A DNA stretch of 47,974 nucleotides, from the IMG/VR virus record IMGVR_UViG_3300048836_000958, positions 1-47,974 of that record; one strand, written 5' to 3'. The translations under genes and the position numbers were made by a program. Below the pieces are notes generated by a model. The model was not told the DNA's origin. It made no database searches and saw only the letters and a list, made by a program, of their open reading frames with translations. The DNA comes from a virus. Position 1 is the stretch's first letter; each line of letters starts with the position of its first letter. Shown here in pieces: positions 15,447 through 24,260 of the stretch.

Positions 15447-16650
15447 GCTAGTACCGGCGGATTACAATCCGCGTAAAGATCTGAAGCCAGGCGATCCCGA
15501 GTACGAAAAGTTAAAACGCTCGATCGTGGAGTTCGGGTACGTAGAGCCGGTGATCTGGAACAAGACTACGGGCCATGTCGTCGGCGGGCACCAGCGCTTG
15601 AAGGTGCTGATCGACACCGGCGTAACTGAAGTCGAATGCGTTGTCGTGGAAATGAGCGAGGAAAAAGAGAAAGCGCTCAACGTCGCTCTGAATAAAATCA
15701 ATGGCGAGTGGGACAAGGATAAGCTCGCTCTTCTGATTACGGATTTGCAGGGCGCGGAGTTCGATGTGTCTCTGACCGGTTTCGACGCCGTTGAGATTGA
15801 CAAGCTGCTTAACAGCGGCATTGGTGTCGAGGAAGACGGCTTCGATATAGATGGTGAACTCGAAAAGCCCACCTTCTCCAAACTCGGAGACGTATGGACG
15901 CTTGGCCGGCATAAAGTCATATGTGGCGACAGCACCAAGCCCGAAACCTATGCCGCTCTGATGGGAGGGAAACAGGCGAACCTGATCCTTACCGACCCGC
16001 CTTACGGAATCGACTATGCCAAAGGCACGGCGGGCAAAATCAAGAACGACAAGTTTGACAGTGACGAGGGCTTTTATAACTTCCTCCATGACGCTTTTTC
16101 GGCGATGGTGGCTTTTCTCGCTACGGATGGCGCGGCATATGTATTCCACGCCGACAGCAAGGGGCTACCTTTTCGAAGAGCGTTTGACGATGCAGGTTTC
16201 AAGCTGTCGGGATGTTGCATCTGGGCAAAAAACACATTCACACTCGGCCGCTCGGATTATCAATGGTGCCACGAACCCTGCCTCTATGGGTGGAAGAAGT
16301 CCGGCAAGCATAACTGGTACGGCGACCGTAAACAGTCCACGATATGGAATTTCGACAAACCAAGCCGCTCGGAGAAGCATCCGACGATGAAGCCCGTGCC
16401 GCTGCTCGCCGTCCCAATGAAGAACTCTACACAGACCAATGGCGTGGTGCTCGATCCATTTGGAGGCTCCGGCAGCACTTTAATATGCGCGGAGCAACTG
16501 GGACGCGAAGCCTGCCTGATAGAACTGGATGAAAAATTCGTGGACGTTATCGTCAACCGCTACATCGAAACCGTCGGAAGCGCCGACGGTGTTTTTTTAG
16601 AACGGGATGGCAAGTCAATTTCCTATTTGGATGCGACTGCCAATGCGTAA
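15418..16650 (+). CDS. ParB-domain DNA methyltransferase (N6-adenine/N4-cytosine, beta class)
   Basis: The product is 410 aa. Residues 1-100 are a ParB/Srx-type nuclease-like domain (VDKLVPADYNPRKDLKPGD, VVGGHQRLKVL). The methyltransferase part has catalytic motif IV TDPPYGIDYA near residue 190 and the SAM-binding motif DPFGGSGST near 345, in the beta-class order. It probably modifies phage DNA against host restriction or marks packaging sites. AAAGGAG precedes ATG 15418. The 3' end overlaps the next HNH gene slightly. Confidence 0.92.
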   Translation: MVIQTLPVDKLVPADYNPRKDLKPGDPEYEKLKRSIVEFGYVEPVIWNKTTGHVVGGHQRLKVLIDTGVTEVECVVVEMSEEKEKALNVALNKINGEWDKDKLALLITDLQGAEFDVSLTGFDAVEIDKLLNSGIGVEEDGFDIDGELEKPTFSKLGDVWTLGRHKVICGDSTKPETYAALMGGKQANLILTDPPYGIDYAKGTAGKIKNDKFDSDEGFYNFLHDAFSAMVAFLATDGAAYVFHADSKGLPFRRAFDDAGFKLSGCCIWAKNTFTLGRSDYQWCHEPCLYGWKKSGKHNWYGDRKQSTIWNFDKPSRSEKHPTMKPVPLLAVPMKNSTQTNGVVLDPFGGSGSTLICAEQLGREACLIELDEKFVDVIVNRYIETVGSADGVFLERDGKSISYLDATANA

Positions 16651-17233
16651 CAATTACTGGTTTTCGGAGGATGGTGCCATCGGGTATGGCGATTTAAGTA
16701 CGGGCGAGGTGTTCTGCTTTGATTCCGAGGACTATGGGAAAATATCGGATAGGACTTGGTACAAGTGCAATGCGAGTCCGGGTTATGTTGGCGACCGCAA
16801 CGGATTCTGTATTCACAGAGTAATACTTATCGCACCGGAAGGCTGCGAAATCGACCACATCAACTTGAATCCGCTCGATAACCGGAAAGTCAATTTGAGA
16901 ATATGTACGCATCAGCAAAACCAGTGCAATCAACCTCTTCAAAGGAATAACACCTCTGGAGTGACTGGCGTCAGCTATTTTGCGCCAAGAAAAAAATACC
17001 GTGCGCGAATAAAGTTCTTTCAGCGAGAATTACATTTAGGCTACTTCCCCACATTCCTTGAAGCCACCCAAGCACGAAATATCGGTGTGAAAATCCTGTT
17101 CGGAGAGTTTGGGCGATGCCACGATGCCCCGCCTCCACCAAAATGGATAGAAAATATTGTTCAATCCAAATGCAGCCGCTTCATTGGTGAGGCGGTTTTT
17201 TCTTATCCAAAGGGAGGAGTCGCCAACGAGTAA
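16643..17233 (+). CDS. HNH endonuclease with AP2-type DNA-binding domain
   Basis: From ATG 16643 the product is 196 aa (208 aa if ATG 16607 is used). It contains IHRVILIAPEGCEIDHINLN, then PLDNRKVNLRICTHQQNQ, an HNH core, followed by NNTSGVTGVSYFAPRKKYRA and LGYFPTFLEATQAR, the AP2-like DNA-binding repeat usual in homing HNH enzymes. It sits right behind the methyltransferase, overlapping it by 8 nt. No strong ribosome site is seen for either start. A homing gene is the likely identity. Confidence 0.82.
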   Translation: MRNNYWFSEDGAIGYGDLSTGEVFCFDSEDYGKISDRTWYKCNASPGYVGDRNGFCIHRVILIAPEGCEIDHINLNPLDNRKVNLRICTHQQNQCNQPLQRNNTSGVTGVSYFAPRKKYRARIKFFQRELHLGYFPTFLEATQARNIGVKILFGEFGRCHDAPPPPKWIENIVQSKCSRFIGEAVFSYPKGGVANE

Positions 17234-17400
17234 GAAGATGTTGCTTGGCAGCCCTGGGGTAACGGAGTGATGCTGACGCGCGTTGTATCTGATTTCTCAG
17301 GAGTTCCTTCAGAAGCTAAGACATTTTTGAACGAATAGCTTGATAAGTACAGCTGCTTGAGGCATGTATGTGCTACCAAATTTAAGGAGGTAGACATAGG
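17234..17400. other. 167-bp gap without recognised gene
   Basis: The stretch holds no frame that I can support and no clear hairpin terminator. It ends with AAGGAGGTAGA, the ribosome site of the gene at 17401. It may be residual DNA carried in with the HNH gene. Confidence 0.4.
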
Positions 17401-18129
17401 ATGCAGATCAAGTACCACCTAGAGGGCAGCGAGCGTAAGGCGCTGCTGGCAGTCATGCGCGAAATCTTGCAGGATACTCCCAAGTACATGGGGCCGCCGA
17501 CGTTTTCTTTCGAGATAGGCCCATACACCATCGACCGGCACGGGACACTGGATTGTCCGGATTACCTGGATTCTACACAGATTGCCATGCTGATTCGCGA
17601 ACTGGAACGCGATGGGTTCATCGGCGAACGGATTGGCGAGCCGGTGAAACCCGCGGAGCTACAGATCATTGAAACGCCAAGGAAGGAAATCGTGACACCT
17701 ACACTCGACAATCTTGACCGGCTTTCGGTCGAGATGCCGCGGGACGGCATGACGCCCACCACAATGGAGAACCTGCGGCGGCTGGTCGCCAGCAAAGCGA
17801 CGCTGCTGAATAAGGCGCTCGACACAGACAGCCTGCCGATTACGGAGCATGCTGACCGGATCGAGTTCAGATGGTTCCGACCGACCGACGACCAAACGGA
17901 GATCACGGCATACTACCAACTGGTTCAGGGACTTTGCGAACTGGCGCGCACACAAAAGCGCGTCAGCGCGACAGAGCAGGAAGTCGAAAACGATAAGTAC
18001 GCCTTCCGCTGTTTTCTTCTCAAGCTCAGATTCATTGGACGAGAGTACAAGGATTCGCGTAGAGTTCTTCTGCGGCACCTCTCGGGCAACGCTTCTTACG
18101 CAAAGCCAAAGGCGGGTGACAAAGAATGA
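17401..18129 (+). CDS. Conserved phage protein of unknown function (often labelled virulence-related)
   Basis: The 242-aa product begins MQIKYHLEGSERKALLAVMR and has PTFSFEIGPYTIDRHGTLDC, then QIAMLIRELERDGFIGE in the N-terminal domain. The C-terminal domain has DRIEFRWFRPTDDQTEIT and KYAFRCFLLKLRFIG. Proteins with this two-part layout lie between methyltransferase and large terminase in many Clostridia phages, and no biochemical role is known. The stop overlaps the DUF4314 start as ATGA. Confidence 0.72.
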   Translation: MQIKYHLEGSERKALLAVMREILQDTPKYMGPPTFSFEIGPYTIDRHGTLDCPDYLDSTQIAMLIRELERDGFIGERIGEPVKPAELQIIETPRKEIVTPTLDNLDRLSVEMPRDGMTPTTMENLRRLVASKATLLNKALDTDSLPITEHADRIEFRWFRPTDDQTEITAYYQLVQGLCELARTQKRVSATEQEVENDKYAFRCFLLKLRFIGREYKDSRRVLLRHLSGNASYAKPKAGDKE

Positions 18130-18365
18130 ACGGAATTCATCCGGATTTGCTGAAACAGCTCAAAGAATATTATAGGCCTGGGACAAAAGTGAAGCTTTTG
18201 CATATGAGCGATCCCTTCACGCACATTCCCGAAGGCACAACGGGGGTTGTTTCGTGCGTCGATGACGCAGGTACAATTCACACGATCTGGAGCAACGGAA
18301 GTACCCTCGGAGCGGTTTTTGGTGAGGATTCTGTGGTGAGAATCGAGGAGGAAGAGCTTGAGTAG
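18126..18365 (+). CDS. DUF4314 small protein
   Basis: The 79-aa product contains YYRPGTKVKLLHMSDPFTHI, PEGTTGVVSCVDDAGTIHTI and WSNGSTLGAVFGEDSV. This is the DUF4314 pattern: a small all-beta, SH3-like domain found in mobile elements and phages. A role in binding nucleic acid or protein is possible but unproven. It is coupled to the genes on both sides by short overlaps. Confidence 0.85.
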   Translation: MNGIHPDLLKQLKEYYRPGTKVKLLHMSDPFTHIPEGTTGVVSCVDDAGTIHTIWSNGSTLGAVFGEDSVVRIEEEELE

Positions 18366-18810
18366 TCGATTATTTGCCGCTTACGGCTTTGGCCTGAATC
18401 GCGCGGAAATGGCGAAGCATTGCCCGACCGCGAAGATGATCGGCTCCGCGGAGTTGAAGAATTACAGACTTTCTTTTCGCGGCGGCAAAGCCAGCGCTGT
18501 GGCGACGATCGAGAAAGCGAAGAGCGGCAGCGTTGCAGCGTTGCTGTGGGAGATTTCACCGCAGGATGAAATTGCGCTCGAGCGCTGGATCGGTGTGCCG
18601 GAACTGTATCGGAAATCGACGATCGAAGTACGCCGCGACGGTGCTCTTGTGGAAACGCTGATCTACATTTTAATCAGCGGAAAACCACAGAACAAGCCCA
18701 GCGCTTTCTATTACAGCACACTTCTGGAAGGGTACAGAGCGGCGGGGTTCGACGCGGACACCCTGAAGGCGGCGGTACAGGCTGGCGATGCGGACGCGTC
18801 GGGTGCATAG
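18358..18810 (+). CDS. Gamma-glutamylcyclotransferase-like (GGCT/AIG2) protein with altered active site
   Basis: A TTG start at 18358 follows GAGGAGGAAGAG. The 150-aa product shows the GGCT fold: FAAYGFGLNRAEMAKHCPTA at the N-terminus, VAALLWEISPQDEIALERW in the middle and SAFYYSTLLEGYRAAGFD at the end. Related phage proteins usually have YGSNL at the substrate loop and a catalytic Glu in a D-x-YEG motif. Here these are YGFGL and ERWIG, so the glutamate appears replaced by isoleucine. The protein may bind a gamma-glutamyl ligand without turning it over. Phage GGCT proteins are usually near terminases, as here. Confidence 0.8.
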   Translation: MSSRLFAAYGFGLNRAEMAKHCPTAKMIGSAELKNYRLSFRGGKASAVATIEKAKSGSVAALLWEISPQDEIALERWIGVPELYRKSTIEVRRDGALVETLIYILISGKPQNKPSAFYYSTLLEGYRAAGFDADTLKAAVQAGDADASGA

Positions 18811-18913
18811 ATCGCAGCAACGCCGCGTGCGCAACGTCGCCGCCACTGAGCACCTCAACAGGCGGATGGGGCGATTGCCCCAACGGCGCACGACAACCAA
18901 ACCAAACCGGACA

Positions 18914-18944
18914 CGGAGGCTCACGCGGGCCTCCGTTTTGATTT
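18914..18944 (+). terminator. Intrinsic terminator before large terminase
   Basis: CGGAGGC 18914-18920 pairs with GCCTCCG 18929-18935 and is followed by TTTTGATTT. The rest of 18811-18960 is GC-rich and holds no supported gene. Confidence 0.65.
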
Positions 18945-18962
18945 CATGAGGAGGAGGCGGTG

Positions 18963-20567
18963 ATGCTACGAAAACTGAAAAAGTACACGCCGACCCCATT
19001 CAAAGCAAAGGAATCGGTGTACGACAAACGGGCTGCAGATCATGCTGTGGCTTTTATCGAATGCCTTTCCCACACAAAAGGCACATGGGCAGGAAAGCCA
19101 TTTCTGCTCATCGACTGGCAGGAACGGATCATCCGCGATGTCTTTGGTATTCTCAAACCGAACGGTTATCGTCAGTTCAACACAGCGTACATCGAAATAC
19201 CAAAGAAGAATGGAAAAAGCGAGCTCGCCGCAGCGATCGCGCTGCTCCTGACTTGCGGCGACAACGAAGAGCGCGCCGAGGTGTACGGGTGTGCCGCTGA
19301 TCGGCAGCAGGCTTCTATTGTGTTCGAAGTCGCCAAGGACATGGTGACCATGTGCCCGGCGCTGGCGAAGCGTGTGAAAATTCTCGCGTCGCAGAAACGC
19401 ATTGTGTATCTGCCGACCGGGAGTTACTATCAGGTTCTCTCTGCCGATGTCGCCAACAAGCACGGTTTCAATACGCACGGTGTGATCTTCGACGAGCTGC
19501 ATACCCAACCGAACCGCCGTCTTTTTGACGTTATGACCAAGGGCAGCGGCGACGCGCGGATGCAGCCGCTGTATTTTTTGATCACCACAGCAGGCGACAA
19601 CACCAATTCCATCTGCTGGGAAGTGCATTCAAAAGCACAGGATATCCTCAACGGCAGAAAGACGGACCCGACGTTCTATCCCGTGATCTATGGCACCGAA
19701 GAGAACGATTCCTGGACCGACCCGAAGGTATGGAAGAAGGCAAATCCGTCGCTTGGGATTACGGTGGGGATTGATAAGGTGAAAGCCGCTTGTGATAGCG
19801 CGCAGCAGAATCCCGCCGAGGAGAATGCGTTTCGTCAGCTGCGGTTGAACCAGTGGGTCAAACAGTCGATCCGCTGGATGCCGATGGACGCGTGGGATAA
19901 ATGCGCGTTTCCAGTTGACCCCAAGTCGCTCGAAGGACGCATTTGCTACGGCGGCCTCGACCTTTCGTCCAGCACGGACATCACGGCGTTTGTGCTCGTT
20001 TTTCCACCGCTGGATGATGACGACAAATACTTTATCCTGCCGTTCTTCTGGATCCCAGAAGACAATATCGACCTGCGCGTGCGGCGCGATCATGTGAACT
20101 ATGATCTCTGGCAGAATCAGGGTTTCCTACTGACCACCGAGGGGAACGTAGTACATTACGGATTTATCGAAACGTTCATTGAGCAGCTCGGCTTAAAATA
20201 CAACATCCGCGAGATCGCGTTCGATCGTTGGGGCGCGGTACAGATGGTGCAGAATCTCGAAGGCATGGGTTTCACGGTCGTTCCGTTCGGCCAGGGGTTC
20301 AAGGACATGTCGCCTCCGACGAAGGAGCTCATGAAGCTAACGCTTGAGCAGCGGATCGCGCATGCCGGCCAACCTGTGCTGCGCTGGATGATGGACAACA
20401 TCTACATCCGCACCGATCCGGCGGGCAACATCAAGCCCGACAAAGAAAAAAGCACCGAGAAGATCGACGGTGCTGTGGCGACGATCATGGCTCTAGATAG
20501 AGCGTTGCGCTGCGGTAATGACAATAATGGCTCGGTATATAATGATCGAGGGCTTTTATTGATCTGA
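18963..20567 (+). CDS. terL: Terminase large subunit (Terminase_1 / HK97-like)
   Basis: The product is 534 aa. The ATPase domain has YIEIPKKNGKSELAAA (Walker A, near 77-92) and GVIFDELHTQ (Walker B, near 172). The nuclease domain starts with YGGLDLSSSTDITAF near 328 and has further acidic sites (FDRWGAVQM, DGAVATIMALDRAL). It pumps DNA into the prohead and cuts it. GAGGAGG lies just upstream of ATG 18963. A GTG at 18960 is a less likely start. All motifs look intact. Confidence 0.95.
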   Translation: MLRKLKKYTPTPFKAKESVYDKRAADHAVAFIECLSHTKGTWAGKPFLLIDWQERIIRDVFGILKPNGYRQFNTAYIEIPKKNGKSELAAAIALLLTCGDNEERAEVYGCAADRQQASIVFEVAKDMVTMCPALAKRVKILASQKRIVYLPTGSYYQVLSADVANKHGFNTHGVIFDELHTQPNRRLFDVMTKGSGDARMQPLYFLITTAGDNTNSICWEVHSKAQDILNGRKTDPTFYPVIYGTEENDSWTDPKVWKKANPSLGITVGIDKVKAACDSAQQNPAEENAFRQLRLNQWVKQSIRWMPMDAWDKCAFPVDPKSLEGRICYGGLDLSSSTDITAFVLVFPPLDDDDKYFILPFFWIPEDNIDLRVRRDHVNYDLWQNQGFLLTTEGNVVHYGFIETFIEQLGLKYNIREIAFDRWGAVQMVQNLEGMGFTVVPFGQGFKDMSPPTKELMKLTLEQRIAHAGQPVLRWMMDNIYIRTDPAGNIKPDKEKSTEKIDGAVATIMALDRALRCGNDNNGSVYNDRGLLLI

Positions 20568-20576
20568 CTGTGGTTA

Positions 20577-20906
20577 CTAAACAACATCCTCTGTGATTAA
20601 TTTACCGGTCTTTTCATAACGCAGACCTTCCTTGGAATCGAGTATTCTCTCACCGAAGACATATTCTCCGTGGTAGAAATCGGAGATGTTCATTTCCAGA
20701 GCCTCAATCACACGGCAAACGATCCGGAATGAAGCTGTTTGAATGTTGCGATCCCCGCTTTCAAAACGCTGATAACTTTGCAGCGGGATCTTGGCTTTCT
20801 CTGCTACCTGCATCTGTGTCAAACCGAGAATGACTCGATGCTCACGCAAGATTCCGTCGTACTTCAGATGAGCGACTTGATAGCCGTCGAGACTGAAATT
20901 TTCCAT
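20577..20906 (-). CDS. XRE-family repressor, reversed within the structural module
   Basis: The 109-aa product from ATG 20906 starts MENFSLDGYQVAHLKYDGIL. The helix-turn-helix is LGLTQMQVAEKAKIPLQSYQ followed by RFESGDRNI, a standard XRE/Cro-type domain. GGGGGTG is the ribosome site. It is the only minus-strand gene between terminase and portal and is therefore a moron-like insertion. Two CATCCA/TGGATG palindromes lie upstream, one inside its own promoter, which implies autorepression. Frames extending upstream of 20906 run through these operators and are not credible. Confidence 0.85.
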   Translation of the reverse strand: MENFSLDGYQVAHLKYDGILREHRVILGLTQMQVAEKAKIPLQSYQRFESGDRNIQTASFRIVCRVIEALEMNISDFYHGEYVFGERILDSKEGLRYEKTGKLITEDVV

Positions 20907-20930
20907 ATAGAACACCCCCAAATTATATTG

Positions 20931-20978
20931 CATCCAGCTGGATGTAAAAAGAATACATCCAAATGGATGCAATGTCAA
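20931..20978 (-). promoter_or_regulatory. Promoter and twin operators of the XRE gene
   Basis: On the minus strand a perfect TTGACA (plus 20973-20978) stands 17 bp before TATTCT (plus 20950-20955). The 17-bp spacer contains operator 2, CATCCAAATGGATG (20956-20969). Operator 1, CATCCAGCTGGATG (20931-20944), a perfect 14-bp palindrome, covers the start-site region. The centres are 25 bp apart. Binding of the XRE protein would shut its own promoter. Confidence 0.75.
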
Positions 20979-21021
20979 GATAAGAACGGATAAACTTCTG
21001 TGTTTTTAGGAGTGAGTGCCA

Positions 21022-22347
21022 ATGAGTATATTCTCAGGTATTTTTAAAGCGCGGGATAAGCCCGCCAATAGTACAGCGGGCAGTCGCTATAGCTTCTTTT
21101 TCGGCGGCACATCGAGCGGGAAGCCGGTGAATGAAACGACCGCCATGCAGATGACGGCAGTGTACTCCTGCGTGAGAATCCTGTCCGAAACCGTTGCAGG
21201 CCTTCCGCTAAACGTCTACCGATACAACGACAGCGGCGGCAAAGAGAAAGCGTTCAAGCATCCGCTTTACCGGCTGCTGCATGACGAGCCGAACCCCGAG
21301 ATGACGAGCTTCGCGTTTCGGGAAACGCTCATGAGCCACTTGCTCTTGTGGGGCAACGCATACGCACAGATCATCCGAAACGCCAGAGGCGAGGTAATCG
21401 CACTCTACCCGCTCATGCCGAACAAAATGACAGTCGACCGTGATCAGAACGGCCGGCTTTTTTATTTGTATCAGCGCGGGTCAGAGGATCCCAACACACT
21501 CGGTTCGGATAGCCGCGTCTACCTAGCGTCAACGGACGTGCTGCACATCCCTGGTCTCGGGTTCGATGGGCTAATCGGTTACAGCCCGATCGCCATGGCG
21601 AAGAATGCTATCGGATTGGCGATTGCCACCGAAGAGTACGGCGCAAAGTTCTTTGCGAACGGCGCTGCTCCGGCGGGTGTTCTGGAACATCCCGGCACGA
21701 TTAAAGACCCGATCAGGGTCAAGGAAAGCTGGAACGCGGCGTATCAGGGCAGCGCAAACGCGCACAAAATCGCCGTACTTGAAGAGGGCATGAAGTATAC
21801 CGCGATCGGTATCGCGCCGGAACAGGCACAGTTTCTGGAAACGCGAAAATTTCAGATCAATGAAATCGCACGCATCTTCCGTGTGCCGCCGCACATGCTG
21901 GCCGACTTGGAGAAATCGTCGTTCAGCAATATCGAGCAACAATCGCTGGAGTTCGTGAAGTACACCCTTGATCCCTGGGTCGTGCGCTGGGAACAGAGCA
22001 TGTGCCGGGTCCTTTTCAGCGAGAGCGAAAAGCTTGAATACTTTATCCGGTTCAATGTCGATGGCCTTCTCCGCGGCGACTATGCCTCGCGCATGAGCGG
22101 CTACGCCACCGCGCGACAAAACGGATGGATGAGCGCTAACGATATCCGCGAGCTGGAAAACCTCGATCGCATCGCGCCGGAGCTCGGTGGCGACCTGTAT
22201 CTGATCAACGGAGCCATGATGCTCCTTGCTGCCCCTCAAAACCGGGCGGTCGTGGTCGGAGGGGAACCAGCAAAAAGCAGCACCGCAGTGAAAAAGCTTC
22301 GTAAGAACGATGAACACAAAACAGACAGACAGGAGGATTCTTCTTGA
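21022..22347 (+). CDS. Portal protein, HK97 family
   Basis: The 441-aa product contains the portal pattern AVYSCVRILSETVAGLPLNV, HPLYRLLHDEPNPEMTSFAF, LLLWGNAYAQIIRNARGEV and FSNIEQQSLEFVKYTLDPWV. Twelve copies form the DNA channel at one head vertex. AGGAG lies 9 nt before ATG 21022; a GTG at 21016 is less likely. The stop overlaps the protease start. The C-terminal tail is short and lacks an extra domain. Confidence 0.95.
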   Translation: MSIFSGIFKARDKPANSTAGSRYSFFFGGTSSGKPVNETTAMQMTAVYSCVRILSETVAGLPLNVYRYNDSGGKEKAFKHPLYRLLHDEPNPEMTSFAFRETLMSHLLLWGNAYAQIIRNARGEVIALYPLMPNKMTVDRDQNGRLFYLYQRGSEDPNTLGSDSRVYLASTDVLHIPGLGFDGLIGYSPIAMAKNAIGLAIATEEYGAKFFANGAAPAGVLEHPGTIKDPIRVKESWNAAYQGSANAHKIAVLEEGMKYTAIGIAPEQAQFLETRKFQINEIARIFRVPPHMLADLEKSSFSNIEQQSLEFVKYTLDPWVVRWEQSMCRVLFSESEKLEYFIRFNVDGLLRGDYASRMSGYATARQNGWMSANDIRELENLDRIAPELGGDLYLINGAMMLLAAPQNRAVVVGGEPAKSSTAVKKLRKNDEHKTDRQEDSS

Positions 22348-23036
22348 ACCGACAAATATTCTGGAACTGGGTGCGAAATGAAGATGGTACCCGCATCTTA
22401 ACCATCGACGGCGTGATCGCCGAAGAGAGCTGGTTTGACGATGACGTTACACCGAAAATTTTCAGGGAGCAGCTAAATTCCGGTACGGGTGACGTTGTTC
22501 TATATGTAAACAGCCCGGGCGGCGATTGCGTCGCAGCGAGTCAGATCTACACCATGCTGCTCGAGTATAAAGGCAACGTCACCGTCAAGATTGACGGCAT
22601 TGCGGCAAGCGCCGCATCGGTGATTGCCATGGCAGGCACCGAAGTGCTCATGGCGCCGACGAGCCTGATGTTCGTGCATAATCCATTGACGGTAGCGATC
22701 GGCGACTCGGAAGAGATGAAGAAAGCGATCGCCATGCTGGGCGAGGTAAAGGAGAGTATCATTTCGGCATATGAGCTGAAAACTGGCATGTCGAGGTTAA
22801 AAATCTCCAATTTAATGGACGCCGAGACATGGATGAACGCGCACAAAGCGATCGAACTTGGCTTTGCGGACGGTATCCTGACGCGCGAAACGAGTGTGCC
22901 AGATGGCATTGCAATCAACAGCTACCAGTTCAGCCGCCGGGCGGTGACGAATTCGCTCTTGAGCAAGCTCCAAAAAACCGAACCGAAATTTCCCGCAGAG
23001 CCGCTTTTACAGCGGCTCAATCTTTTGAAGAAATAA
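22344..23036 (+). CDS. ClpP-type head maturation protease
   Basis: TTG 22344 follows AGGAGG. The 230-aa product has NSPGGDCVAASQIYTML, DGIAASAASVIAMAG (catalytic serine near residue 90) and LMFVHNP (catalytic histidine near 112), the ClpP-like phage protease pattern. It trims the capsid protein's N-terminal scaffold domain during prohead maturation. It sits between portal and capsid, the standard order. Confidence 0.93.
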   Translation: MNRQIFWNWVRNEDGTRILTIDGVIAEESWFDDDVTPKIFREQLNSGTGDVVLYVNSPGGDCVAASQIYTMLLEYKGNVTVKIDGIAASAASVIAMAGTEVLMAPTSLMFVHNPLTVAIGDSEEMKKAIAMLGEVKESIISAYELKTGMSRLKISNLMDAETWMNAHKAIELGFADGILTRETSVPDGIAINSYQFSRRAVTNSLLSKLQKTEPKFPAEPLLQRLNLLKK

Positions 23037-23048
23037 GGAGAAAAACAC

Positions 23049-24248
23049 ATGAATCAGATTCAGGAACTCCGCGAAAAGCGTGCAAAAGCGTGGGACGCGG
23101 CAAAAGCATTTCTCGACACCAAGCGCGGCACCGATGGCCTTCTCGCCGCCGAGGACGTAGCGACCTACGAAAAGATGGAAGCCGACGTCGTCAACCTCGG
23201 CAAAGAGATCGATCGCCTGGAGCGGCAGGTTGCGCTGGATGCGGTACTCAACAAACCCACTGCCGATCCGCTGACCAGCAAGCCGGCGCAGGTAACATCT
23301 GACCAGAAAACGGGTCGTGCGTCCGACGCGTACAAAAAGGCGTTCTGGAACGCGATTCGCTCGAAGAATCCGAGACCGGAGATTCTCAACTCCCTGGTCG
23401 AAGGCACCGACAGCGAGGGCGGATATCTCGTTCCCGACGAGTTCGAGCGTACACTCGTGCAAAAGCTAACGGCCGCGAATGTGCTGCGTCCGCTCTGCCA
23501 TGTGATCCAGACCAGCTTCGGCGATCGGAAGATTCCGGTCGTTGCGTCAAAAGGCACCGCCGACTGGGTCGACGAAGAGGGTACCTACCCGCTCTCGGAC
23601 GATACCTTCTCGCAGGTCGTTCTCGGCGCGTACAAACTCGCGACCATGATCAAGGTATCCGAGGAACTGCTCTCCGACAGTGTCTTCGACATCGAGGGGT
23701 ATGTGTCGGAGCAGTTCGGCAAACGCATCGGCGACAAGGAAGAGGACGCATTCCTCACCGGCAACGGTGTGAGTAAGCCCATCGGTATTCTCCACACGAC
23801 CGGTGGCGCGGAGATCGGCGTTACCACTGCAGGTGCGTCGGCAATCACGGGCGATGAACTGATCGACCTCGTATACTCGCTCCGCGCACCCTACCGCAAG
23901 AGCGCGGTGTTCGTACTCAACGACACGACCGTGAAGCTGCTGCGCAAACTCAAGGACGGCGATGGGCAGTACCTCTGGCGCCCGGGCATCACGGAAAACG
24001 CGCCGGATACCATCCTCGGTCACCGTATCGTCACCAGCGAGTTCATGCCGGGCGTCAGCGCGGCCAACAAGTCCATCGCGTTCGGCGACTTCTCCTACTA
24101 CTGGATCGCCGACCGTCAGGGTCGCACGTTCAAACGCCTGAACGAACTGTACGCGACGACGGGTCAGATTGGTTTCCTCGCATCTCAGCGTCTCGACGGC
24201 AAACTGATTCTGCCCGAAGCGATCAAGGTCCTGCAGCAGAAGGCATAA
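23049..24248 (+). CDS. Major capsid protein, HK97 fold
   Basis: The 399-aa product has an N-terminal helical delta domain of about 100 residues (IQELREKRAKAWDAAKAFLD) that the protease would remove. The HK97 body includes GTDSEGGYLVPDEFERTLVQ, STAD-like ASKGTADWVDEEGTYP, SDDTFSQVVLGAYKLATMIK and GVSKPIGILHTTGG. It forms the icosahedral head. AAGGAG precedes ATG 23049. GC content and codon use match neighbouring structural genes. Confidence 0.95.
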   Translation: MNQIQELREKRAKAWDAAKAFLDTKRGTDGLLAAEDVATYEKMEADVVNLGKEIDRLERQVALDAVLNKPTADPLTSKPAQVTSDQKTGRASDAYKKAFWNAIRSKNPRPEILNSLVEGTDSEGGYLVPDEFERTLVQKLTAANVLRPLCHVIQTSFGDRKIPVVASKGTADWVDEEGTYPLSDDTFSQVVLGAYKLATMIKVSEELLSDSVFDIEGYVSEQFGKRIGDKEEDAFLTGNGVSKPIGILHTTGGAEIGVTTAGASAITGDELIDLVYSLRAPYRKSAVFVLNDTTVKLLRKLKDGDGQYLWRPGITENAPDTILGHRIVTSEFMPGVSAANKSIAFGDFSYYWIADRQGRTFKRLNELYATTGQIGFLASQRLDGKLILPEAIKVLQQKA

Positions 24249-24260
24249 GAGGGAACGGAC

